Origin: Apus apus
Taxonomy: Eukaryota > Chordata > Aves > Apodiformes > Apodidae
Direction: 5' to 3'
DNA length: 64,000 nt
Assembly (NCBI RefSeq): GCF_020740795.1
Contig: NC_067282.1
Location: 140,788,858 to 140,852,857, forward strand
In this document: positions 34,791-46,460 of the stretch, one piece after another
How positions within the stretch are numbered: the stretch's first letter is position 1
How the letters are laid out: each line of letters starts with the position of its first letter
Notes under the pieces: generated by a model
Told to the model about the DNA's origin: nothing
Database searches by the model: none
Seen by the model: the letters and a program-made list of their open reading frames with translations, nothing else
Position numbers and translations under genes: made by a program

Positions 34791-37700
34791 GAGGTGGAGG
34801 AACTTAATACAGTTTTACCATAAATACCAAAGGCAGGCATTTGGCTTTCCCAGTAATGGTTTTAATATGAGCTCTGGCCTACTTGGAGAAAAGTTTTCCT
34901 GACATAAGACTAAATTTATTTATTTCCAGAACTCTAATGTAGCTGCTCCTGAACCAGTTCAAGTTACACTTTTACTGGCTTACTTAGTTAAGTACATTCA
35001 ATTAAAATCACCCAGTATAAGCACAATTTAAACTGGCTTAGACCCATCTTTGATTCTAGTGCAAGGAGAACTGCTAGGATCGCTTCCTCTGGCATAAATA
35101 ATCCCGGCAGGTTTCAACGAGAACAAGGTCCATGGAAAAAATTCAAAATGTTTTCGGATGTCAAGCCACTCAAAGAAAAGTGATTGTAGGCAGCTTGAAG
35201 TGGGGGATGGAGGGCAGATTCATGGAGCAAAGGGATTTTAAGTGCCAAGCCTCAAAGTGAAAGAGCTAGTGACTAATTCAGTTAGTCATCTTCAGACCTT
35301 TCCCAGAACAGTCCTGCTCATAACTGGAAAGTTTTGAGATACTCAGCTTTTCTGTTGATCAGTTAAGGGTAAGCCTGTCTCTCCACAGGAGTACAATATT
35401 AACCTTAGAAACTATTTCCATTAATGCCAGAAATGCATTGGACCAGACCTGAGGTGCTGGCAGCAGTGCCAAGGACCTGCCTTTGCCCCTTCTTGCCCCA
35501 GCCTCTGCAGTAGTGGTGTCTGGTGAGGTGAAGGGTGCCTGGCTGGCCAAGGGGTGACAATCAGGCTGCTCTTCCTACTACATGTCTGGGAAATGCTTTG
35601 ATACTTTACATTTTGCACACGCCAGCTTCATTCTTCCAAGACGCCATAAGCACATCCCTGTTCCTCAGCCTGGTGCCAAGCCCAGAAATGATCCTGCCCA
35701 GGGTCTGATGCAGCCTGGGCACTGCACTGTGAGTGGGAGCAGGAGGGCTGCAAGGCAGTGTGGCTGTTTCCATTACACACACTGCAGTGCACAGGGTGCA
35801 CTGAGCAGCAGGAGCAGCAATGTGCGTGGCTACAGTCTCCTTAGACTCCCTGGTTCTCCCTCCCAGCATACTGCTTTGTACACACATCTAAAACTAAATC
35901 CAGGAAGCTGCCCAAAGGATTGCTTCCCGGACATGATTTGCATGGCAGTTGTCTCTTTGCTGATTAAACAACTGCCTGCTGGTAAGCAACCCTGCCTGTC
36001 TGATGGAGCCCTTGTGTCCTTCATGGCAACTCTACTGTTCAGAGACTTTGAGAGGTGTGGACTTAGGCCATGTGATGTATTTAAGACAGGCCAGACAATG
36101 ACAGTGGCTAGTCCGGTTTAAACCAGCAGTGCAGAAGTGGAAAGAAAAGACCTGCTTCTGCCATTAGTGACACTGTCATCCCTTGACTCCTCCAGCTGGT
36201 TTTCATTTACTATCTTTCATCAATCACTTGAGGCTCAGCTCCGGGGTTTCCCAAGCTAATAGGATGTCAATACAAGCTGCTAGCACTCCTTACAGTCAGA
36301 CACTAGACTAGAGGGATGCCATAGGCTCCTGAAGAGAGATCTGATATATATATATACACCACAGTCTTGGCCAGAGGAACCTCTAGGATTTTGTTCCCAG
36401 CTCCCCAAAGAGCTCTGGCAATTCACCTCTGCTTTCCTCTGAATTCAAGATGAGGGTCCTGCCACAAACGATCTGACTGTGGTGGAATGTTTGCTCCCAT
36501 GGAAGCGCCTGAATTGTTTTAAACCTGTGACTTGATGAAAATAAAAGTAAATATGTAATGAAGAAAGACCTGCGTTAGCAGGGAGAAGGGCCAGCTGATT
36601 TATTCTTTCTTCTGCACTTAATAGCTTTCAAGTTTTGGGTTCCCACATCCAGCCTTCGTGGTTCACCCTCATGTCTAAGCCTCATTTTCCTGCTGGGAAG
36701 AGAGGGATGTATGCTAGCACTTTGTTGTCTGCCTCGCTAGACCGTGGCATTAAAAAAAAAAAAAATCAACTGCTTGAACTTCATGCTGTATGTAATCACC
36801 TAGATAAACAGTCTGATTTGCAAAAGTACTCAGCACCCAACCATCCTGCCAATTATCTGAGTGGCCATCTTTGCCTTGCCAGTTCCCAGGGGACACTCCC
36901 AACGATAGGCAGACAAAATGGGGGAACTTTGCTGGCAGCTCTGAGGGTGACCCCACTTTATGCTCTGGGTGAGGGCAGAATCTGCCCCCAAGCCTCAAAA
37001 GTGGCAGCAAGGCTTTGATTTATACATCTAGACAAAGCCCCACAGGGGAATGCTGTATGGAAATAAAAAGCATTATGCTGTACAATTAGAGAAGGAAAAA
37101 GACTTGGGGGGTTAAAATATGAAGTGCTCAAGCTATTAACCTTCTCATTTAGAAGCAATGATCACTAAATTATAGGGCATGTCTCTTTCTTCCACCTCCA
37201 AAGAATGGGCCTTTGAAGATGATACTGGTCCGTTATGTGAACAAGTAATAAAGCGTCATTAATCCTGCTCTGAAAATATGATCAAATACCAGCAGTGAGT
37301 CACAGCTGAGCCTGAGGGGGTTAAGGAACTTAAATCAGACAGCTAGCATGTCAGACAAATAGCAAACCCTCCCACTGCCTCCTGTCACCCCAAACACCCC
37401 ACTAGGGCTGTCTCCATCAGAGACATGGAGCGTGTGGGCATGTGGACTCCACGAGGGGAAAGCTGGGTTTGTACAAGCTTGTGTAAGGTGGGATGGGAGG
37501 GATCTACAGGATGGGAGGCCTCTGAGGGAGGCCAAGGAGAGCATGGTAAGTGCATCTAGAGTCAGCAGTCTTCCCTCCAAGTCATTGCTGAAGTGTAGCA
37601 GGGTGCTGGGGGACAGGTAAGAATCTGGGGAAGAAGCGGGACAGAGTTTCCACTTCTAAGAAGTAATATTGTATATAGGTCCTAGTCAGCCCCGATGGTT

Positions 37701-38673
37701 GAAAATCCTCTGGCCTTGTCTGGGCACATTACGACCTGAGCAATTGCATTTTGCTGGTCTTAAAGCAATTCCAGGCAGCTTCAGCTGGAGGAGAAATTAA
37801 TCTTCCCCTTCCCTGGTGAAATGTGCCCTGCTGTGCACAGTCTATGCTAGAGGCAGCTGGACTGCTGGGAGGAGGGAAAATGGCTTGTTAGTACATACTG
37901 CGGAGATGCTTCTGGATGGAACATGTTTTGTATGTTTGATCAGCAGTCAGAATGGACACTGGAAGGCCTCCGGAGGCAAGATGGGTCCTGCAGCCCACAG
38001 CTGCCAGGTAAAGTGGCAGTGAGCAGTCCTGACGTCTTGAGACATGCAGACAGGGCACAACACCTTCTCCTAACCCACCTGGCTGCTAACACCTGCTCTC
38101 CACCAAACACACTGCTTGAGCACATGTGGTCTCTGTGAAACAATAAGACAGGAGAAAGCCTTTGCCATCACAAGGGAGATGTGGCAGAGAAGTGCTCTCT
38201 CACCCACCATGGCTGGATGATGTACAGTGTGCAGTTCACACACCACAAGATCATGCCTGTCCTGCTGCTTCTCTGGGCAAGAACCTGCAAAGAGCACAGA
38301 AACAACTCTCCCTTCTTTTTGTAGAGCATCAGCTGTCACCAAGCATTGCTTAGTTGCCAGCCATGCTTCATGTTTAGGTCCACTGTTCTTTGATCTGGGG
38401 GCTGTGAAGAGGCAGGAGCAGGGCAGGTGTTTTTTTGGGTACATGTATGGAGCTGTACCCAGCTGAGGCACCACCCAACAAAAACCTCCTGCACATGTTC
38501 AGAGTGAGGTGGGATGGGGAGTGTGTCTCCAAGCCAGCATATGAAGAGCAGTGGTGAAGAGGCAGCAGCGTAGGCGTCAGCATGAGCTGGACCCGCCCAC
38601 TCAAGCATGAATTTAGTTCATCAGTGATGTGCATGCTCACTCCTGTTATTACTTGGCTGGCAAGCTGGCAGAT

Positions 38674-38709
38674 ACTGTGGGTGTGCATGTCACTGTGGGT
38701 GTGCCTGCC
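38674..38709 (+). repeat. 18-bp unit repeated twice in tandem
   Basis: Two adjacent 18-bp copies beginning ACTGTGGGTGTGC (38674-38691 and 38692-38709) differ at two positions. It is a small local duplication in a GT-rich patch. Confidence 0.8.
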
Positions 38710-39679
38710 CTTGCCACAGTCACTCACATTTGACAGTGTAGGCACATCAGCAACCTCCAGTCTTTGCTGGCCCAAGGGCACAAGCCGTAACTTACTGCAG
38801 GCAAGACTGTGCTTTGCTACCCTTGTTGGAAGTGGGAACAATGTCAACAGAGAATAAGGCACTGGTCATTGCAATCACCTGAAGAGCTAATTTTTTTTGT
38901 TACCTACTCAAAGACTTTGTTTGGGATGACAATACACATCCTCTTGGGTGTTCTCTAAATTACACTTGTAAGCAGCCACTGCACATTGCAGGAATGAGCC
39001 CTCTTCCAAACTCTTCTGCCCCCCTGGGTCCATCACCTGGCCTATTAATACATGACATTCAACTTTAGCTTGTGCTTGCCCATCAGCCCTGTGGCTCTAA
39101 GTACCAGGTTCCCCATGAGCTCTAGGCTGAGGTGACCATCTAAACGATTTCTGGTTCTGTGTGCTCAGATTCCTAAGGCCTCAGAAAGGAGCCCCAGCTA
39201 AGGTCACTGTTTCCTGGGAATTCTCTGCTTAGAGTGACAAAATTTCTCTACTTTTGTTTTTATTTCCTTCTCTAAATACCCATCACAACTCTACCCTCAC
39301 CTTTCCAAAGCATGTGCATTTCTCAACTGATTTTTCTTTCCCATTGTTCTGCAGTAGCATCATAGGAGTCAAGTTGAAAGCAAAAACAAGCAAAAATTAA
39401 TTTAGCGAAACATTCGGATACTGTTACAACAGTGATATTAAATATAAACCAAACTGACAGCCAAAATTCCCAACCCTGACTTTGAAGACCACGCTGGGGA
39501 AGATTAACAGACAGAAAGAAAAGTGAAGATGACTTGAAATAAAAGAGAAACCAGCCCAAATAATTCCTTTGCTCCAGCTGAGGAAAAAAAAACACAGGAG
39601 TGAAAGAACTAGCATAAATAGCAACATTTCTTTTGTTGTTTAATGCTATTAGTTTTAGTAGTCCAAACTGCTGTCAGAA

Positions 39680-39745
39680 CAAGTGATCACTATGCCTCAA
39701 GGTCCTTGTCTGTGAAATTAAGGTATTAATAGTTGCAGTTATGTG
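39680..39745 (+). repeat. Probable MIR/CORE-SINE fragment
   Basis: It reads like the MIR core in sense orientation: 'cactatgcctcaagg', then 'tccttgtctgtgaaatta' and 'aggtattaatagtt'. It is short and diverged. Confidence 0.45.
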
Positions 39746-42700
39746 CAATTTTATTAACAAGCTTTGTTAAATGCCCTCAGATTCTATAGGTGGAAGATTG
39801 TGGAGGCAACAAGTGCTGTAATTAACTGTCAAATATGTTGTTGTTTGCTACAAGGTCTGCTTAACTATGTGCTACAAACTCCATACACTAATAGCCATGC
39901 TTTGGCTTTATTGCTTGTGTTGATAGTCTTCGTAGTTAGGCTAGGCAAGAAATTCCTACAGTGTTACTAATGTCAGGAGTCTTGTGTGTGCATGAGCATG
40001 TCTGTGTGTTTGTGTAACCTATATAAACTGTCCCTTTTAAACTTTTCTGCTTAGGAAACTGCATGGAAACCTCAAAGCTATTGAGGAAGGAGCTATCTAG
40101 CAGCTCAGGCCAACTGTTTGGCTCTTCATCTGAAGCAGCAGGGGAGAGGGCAGGGTTTGGGAAAGAACATTTTACCTGCTGGCTATACCCGGAAGACTGC
40201 TAGGTAGCTCAGTTTGACAGCTGTCAGCCAGTGATGTCTACTCCTGACATCTCCTTGATCAATATCTGGTGAGAAATAGTCCCCAGAAAAAAAAAAAAAA
40301 AGTCTGTTAGCAGTTGCTGGGGGGTGACTTGAAGTCACTGATCACCTGCTGATTTCATGTCCTGTTGCTATCCTGTATCGAAGAATTTGTGTATCCTGCC
40401 CTGGGTTATTTGGTAGTGTTTCCCTGACTGTTCTGCTCTGATTGCGAAGGAGGAAGAAGAAGCAGGATAGGATATTTTTTTGTATGCCCAGTGTAATGCC
40501 TAATGGGTGTCTTTCATGACAGACTCCACCACTGTGGCCTCTTCTGCCCTGAATTTCCTCCCACCTGCAGGGTGGAGAACACAGAGGAAGCCAGAACTTC
40601 TCTGCAGCCCCAAGATTTGGTCAGAGTCATTAAGTATTTTAAGTACTTTCCATCCTTTTCCTGCTGTTGGTTGCTGCAGCTGCTGTGCCCCATGCTGTTT
40701 CTTTGTACCAGAGAGAGGACAGAGGCATATTTTCTTTTCAGCACTTACTGTTACGCAGTGTTCTTCACCATCTCCTGTCTGCAGGCAGAGCAGTTGCTCC
40801 TATTCCCCTCTTTTTTCCTTTCCCAAACAGATGCCTTCTATGGTTGAGTACAAATTTCCTAAAAGTAATAATTAAATTCACTGAACAAGGAACACCACGC
40901 TTATTTGTGACTTACTCTGCCTGCTCATTTTGGGTGAGCTCAGTGTAGACATGCCTTTACTTAAAGACTACAATCTGAAACAGTGACTGATTTGTCCCGC
41001 ATGTATGTGTTGTACCTGGCACCCTGGGCTCTAGACTGGGGCTTGATGCACCACCACAGCTGAAAAAAAAAAAGGGAAAAAAAAAAAAGCAAGCAGCAGC
41101 CTTGACATAGAAGGAGAGAAATACCTGTATGACAATACAGGGAGTAGTTTGGGTGCTCACTTCAGCCCTAACTTTAACAAAAAACACATCTAAAGTTGTT
41201 GTTTTTTCATTAAGCTGGCAGCTGGTTTTGCTTAGCTCTCTAAAGTTATGGCTATGAAACAGTAGACCAGCGCCAAGCCAAACTTGGTCACTGCAGTTGT
41301 AGCCATCATGCCAGACCCTCCCTCCATTCCCACACAGATATACTCCAGGAAACACTACCAGCAAAGAGCTTATTGCCCCAGAAGAGCTAGAATTGCAGCA
41401 CTGTAACAAACCTCTTCCACTTCCAGAAAGTTCCCCTCCAAATCTGCAGCTCAGAGCACCTCGCAGGAAGGTCAGACTCTGTGGAGGAGCTGGAGGAGCA
41501 CTGTCAGCACTCCCAGCCTCCTGGTGCTGACATCCATCCTGGCACTGGTATCCTTCCCAGCACTGCCACCACCCAAAGACACCCGGCTCCAGGGCCAGGC
41601 TGTTGCCAGGACAGGCAGCTGCAGGGTATGAATCTGCCTCTCACCTATTCATTCTGGAGCCATGTGGGGGTTAATGCTTCTCTTTCCCCAGTTGCAGAGT
41701 GACCCAGGTGGGGCTAATGACAGCTTGCCTGCTTAGCTAATTAGAGGCTCTGAGAGCAGCAGACTGCAGCTCCAAGCGTGGGGCACTTGCAGAGGGAATA
41801 TAGTGTGTGGGGGGATTTATTTCCACTTTTTTTTTTTCTTTTTTTCTTTTTTTTTGTCAAATAAAAACCTCTGGCAGGACTAGCACAGCACAGATGGGAA
41901 AGAGCAATGAGATGAGACTTCATAGCACCCCTCTCACCCTCCCTCTTCTAATCTGCATTATTCTGGAGTTTCAGCAGGAGGCAGGAGCAAAAGATCAGGA
42001 AGGCTGGACCGTTTGTTCCCCTTCAAAGAGAGTTGTTTGGTATCTGATCCAAAGTAATATAATCCTTTGGAGTCCAGCCTAAGTCTCCCTACTTTTACAG
42101 CTCACCCATCTTATACCACCCCTGTGGGGTCTGGTGGAGCATGTCCCAGTGGCACCAGTAGTCTGGAGGTGTTGCAGCCCTCCCTCAGGCCTGTCTCTGC
42201 CCAGAGGCAGGTGAAGCTCACACTCCTCATGGAACATTCACTCATGGACCTCCAAAGTGCTGTGCAGTCCTGTTGGAGATAACTTCACCCACCCTCCCTG
42301 CCTGAGATGTGGCTTCTCCACCAGTGGGGCTGCCCACAGATGGCAAAGCAGAGCCAAAGTAGCCCTTCCCGTTTGCACACACCAGAAGTTTTGTCACCAG
42401 GGTGCAAGACCTCAGACAGACAGACAGTGTGCAGCAGGACAGAGGGCTGGGAGGCAGTGGCCACTGGCTAGAGGGCTGAGGCATGAATGATGCCCACTCG
42501 AGCTGAAAACCTCCCGGCTGGGCAGGTTTGGGGTGCAGGAGCCCAGCCTGAGGGAGGGTGCTTGCCCCGTGCACCTCAGCTTGGCTAGTCTGGGAGGTGA
42601 CAGCCTGAGCTGGTGATGCTGCCCCCAGCTATCCCTCCTGTGGGAGCAGGCTGGCCAGCACATGACAACTTGAAGGGGTCTGGATTTTATTACCATATCA

Positions 42701-45700
42701 CCTCTATCATAACACACCCAAAGAAGGCCCTCAGCAGCTGGTAAGCCTGCCCAGCACTCACAGCCATGACCTCAAAAAGTTGTGGTCTGAGCTCTCTTTT
42801 CCGTGCCTGCCTGACCCTTTACATACAAATTAGGATCAAAACCAAGCCACTGCTGAAAGGTGTTTATTTTTCCTCTCACTCTTGCAAGCTGCATTTCCCT
42901 TGCTTATTTCCAGCTGTTGTTTAGTTCCCTTCGTGTTGTTTTCCTCTGACTTTTCCTTTGTCTCTTTCCTAGGGAAGCAGCACATCATTATGGCCGGTCT
43001 TTCTCCAGAGCTCTCCTAGCCAAGGTCATTACTTAGCTTGTGAGATCCAACGAGGTTGCTGTTTGTATGGCTGTGAGACCTATGAAAAAGCAGCTAATCA
43101 ATTCAGAAAATCATCTGGGTGGTAACCCTACTGTCAGCTTATTTTCTTCCCTTCCACTTAGACATCAAACTGGCTGAAGAGGGCTCTGGGGAATGAGGCA
43201 GGCACTGAGAGCTGCTCCTCTGCAGACACATCTGTGTCTTTCATCAGCAGGGCTAAGGGAATACCACTAGCTGGAGAGAGGAAAAATCTCTTTGGAGCTG
43301 AGAGCCTTGAGGTCTCTGTCCCCTCACTCTGAAGAGACCCTACCCAGCAGGGAAGCAATCATTTGAAAAGTGGCTGATGCACTAATGTTGTTTGGCAGAA
43401 ACTGTCACGTTATAGACAGAGCTGAGGGAGGATGGCGACAAAATATACAGCAAGGAGGGTGTTGTTGTGGTAGCCTCATGTCAGTGAGCAGACCCTGGCT
43501 GACAAAGTAGCTCCTGATGGCTGAGTGGAGCAGGAATCGGCAACAGTACATGCAAATGGTCTTCCACTGAATTAATTTACTGATGTTGCACCTTGCTTTC
43601 ACCCACTTCTGGTTTGTGTCTTTGGGGACTACAGCAGAACAGTGCATGGTCAGAGCTGCAAGGCCTTTACCACCACCAGTTTTAGTAATTAAAAGTATAG
43701 ATGCACAGTGCCTTGTACTCTGGGACTCGGTGGTGTCACAGCTCATTCAGAGAAGATAAGTCACAAGTCACATCTGAAAGCCATTCTCTGTCTGACCAGC
43801 CAGCCCTTTGAAGGGTGGGGGTAGATGTGCATGTGTGTGTCCTACCCGTGGATTTGGCCAACAGTCTGGAAAATGTCAAGGTTAGGAAAGGCTGAGCTTC
43901 ATTTGCTTTTCACAGATCCGGGTAATGAATTTTTCATTTTAAAGTATTGTTCTAGCTTGAAAAGCGACTGTGTAGCACTGGCATCATGGAGCTCCACATC
44001 TGTCTCTCAGTTGCTCCGGACCACGTTTCCACAATGTACTAAGGAGGGAATTTTCTGTGTTTTGCAACCCTGCAAACTAAACAGGAGGCCTGAAGATTTA
44101 GCAAGGTTTTCCTCTTCATGTGCCTTTATCAACATGGCAGGTTTTGCTTGCTAACCCTTTACATTAATCTCCTACGCTGGCATTGCTTTTGCAAGGGGAC
44201 GGGGCAAAACTGAGGTGCAGAAAGGGGAAAAGGATCAAAAACTTACTTTTGCCACTACACAGAGTACTTCTAAATTTGAATGCAAATGGGAAGCAGAACC
44301 ACACAGTAAAAACGAAGGCATTTTCCTCCTCAGCCAGGGTTGAGTCAAAGTCTTTTTTCCCCCTCCTTTGTGGTTGCAGCTTGATAAAAAGATATAAAAG
44401 AATGAGCAGCTTGAAAAGATTCACTGGGAAGTCATGTCTCTGTTTCATTGTATGAAATCCAGAATTACTAAATCAGAAACAGGGGTGGCATAAATAAAAG
44501 TAGTATCTTTTCACACCATTGACATCTTACCTGTAGAACTTGCTTCTACCAAGCACAATGGAGCTCAGAGGTCTTAGCAGGCATCAGGATAAGTTCAACA
44601 GGTCTCAAACATTTTTTTTACAGATGATACTAAAAGCTATAATTAAAGGAACAGAAGTTTCTAGTGATGTAATCCTTGCTTACCAAAGCTGAATTCAACC
44701 TTCACCTGTGGAGATGGGGAAGGGTTTTATAAGTAGGGTTGTTTTCCTTCTCCTACCCACTGGAGGCTTTTGTGTCCCTGTTTGTGATGCTGACCACTGG
44801 CAAAACTAGCACGCTAGAAGACAGGAAAAGCAAGTCTGATCCAACACAAACTAGTTCCTCTATTTCTACTTTAAATGTCATGTATTGAATGTGGCCACTG
44901 TAATCCTGAGCAGTCCTGAAGGTGATGTGAGGTTAGAAGGATGACTCAAGGGGGATGTCTGCAGGGTCCTTACTCCAATAAGAGCTTGTGAAAAGGTGTA
45001 AAAAATCCTTTGCCTTAAACAAATGCCTTGGGGCAGCAAGTTCTACGGCTGAACTACCTGCTCAGGTGGGAAGCAAACAACAAAACTCTGTTTTTATCAG
45101 GTTTATTTCTCCCAGAGGTTGGTTTCACTGGCTGTGCTGCAGCATTGTCATTTCCAAAGAGAAAGTTCCTAAATGTTTTCTCTCTAAAAGTATTTTTTTC
45201 CTTTTTAACCATCCCTGAAGGGTGCCTGCATCACACTAGCAGTGTGTGCATACCAGCTGCAGTTGCTGAAGGGCTGCTGGCAGTCAGAGCACAATTCCCT
45301 TGTCACTGGCTGCTGCAAGCTGTAACGGAGACCAAGGACTTACCAGCAACCAAAAAAGGAACAAGCCTAGTGACCACTTGACCATATGAGAACAACCAGA
45401 GTTAAGTTACTACTACACTTAGTGGTGTCCACACATGCAGTGGCCTGTGGCAGAGTGCTGGAGTGCAGTGGATGAGCCATAGGGGAGAAGAGCAGGACTC
45501 CAGCCATGGCAGGAGCAGAGGGGGAAGCTCTTGGGTGACAGCCTAGGCAAATCCAACAGCTAATGTGAGCAAGTGTAGGGGCAGTTCTTAGCAGATGCCA
45601 CAATAACTGCTGGCTGTGAGCAGACTGTGACTAACTGTAAGCATCTCAAACAGCAGATGGAAGATCAAGGCATCCTGTTTGTCCCAGTGCCTTTCTTCTG

Positions 45701-46266
45701 GCTGTTCCCGCCTGCTCTGCCTGGCTGCATGGGAAGGAGGCACATGTAGGGCTGCCTTGCCCAACCTGCCGAGTTTCCTCTCAAGGTGCCCAGCCACTAC
45801 ACACCACTTGACTGGCCCCGCAGCTGTGGTGGGGGCTGGAGCCCCCCAAGAGGAGGATGCAGCTGAAGGGGCAGAGCACTGGGCATCCCTGGGGTTAGCC
45901 ATGCAGGGGGCTTAAAGGGGGGGACTGGAGGTGGGGAGCAGGTGGCACGGTGCTGAGCTGTTCAGCTGTTGTGTGGCTGGAGAGAGACAGACGCAGCTGG
46001 GCGAGGGAAGGAAAGAGCTCAAGGTCTGGCAATCTTTCTGCTTTACAAGTCTCTAGCCGGCGCACAAGTGGGGAGCAACCCAACCGGGACATTGGGGACC
46101 TGCTTTGGCCGTGCTGCTCTGGGTGTCTGTGCTCCCACGAGGGGCTGTGCCATGAAGCATCCTCGCAGGGGTGTGATGTGCACGCAGGGAGGCTGTGACA
46201 GCCTCACCCCCAGGCCCCCGCCGCTTTGTGCCAGGGTGGAGACCCTGGCAGCAGCCCCTGCTGTGT

Positions 46267-46460
46267 GCCAGCAGGGGCCCTGGGAGTGCTCTCCAGGGCA
46301 TACATTTATATCTGCTCATGCAAATAACCTGGAAGTGTCCCCCGGAGTGAGACAGCTGGTCCCCGGCAGCGTTTTTGGGAGCATTCTTTATGTGCCCGTG
46401 TAAGTACCCTGGCAATCTCTTTTGGGGCTCGCCAGCAGGGGCCCTGGCAGAGGCCAGGAG
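46267..46460. repeat. Degenerate tandem repeat, unit about 82 bp, about 2.3 copies
   Basis: A 17-bp word GCCAGCAGGGGCCCTGG occurs identically at 46267-46283 and 46431-46447. Between them, 46351 starts a diverged copy (GACAGCTGGTCCCCGGCAG). Units 46267-46350 and 46351-46430 align through 'tttat.tctgc.c.tg..a.taccctgg'-like positions with roughly 60% identity by eye. The third unit is partial. No coding role is seen. Confidence 0.5.

Larger units (their letters stand above)
27151..46260. other. Intergenic DNA between the CECR2 promoter and ADA2 (left part)
   Basis: I see no supported gene. Open frames are short, occur on both strands and match no family I know. Recognisable contents are an ancient LINE-like fragment (28619-28915), MIR relics (34561-34790 and about 39680-39745), a purine-rich tract (31690-32340), an 18-bp tandem duplication (38674-38709), and ordinary A/T homopolymers (36751, 40288, 41065, 41828). 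A long non-coding RNA could run through here, as reported for the human cat-eye region, but splice structure alone does not let me define one. Confidence 0.75.
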
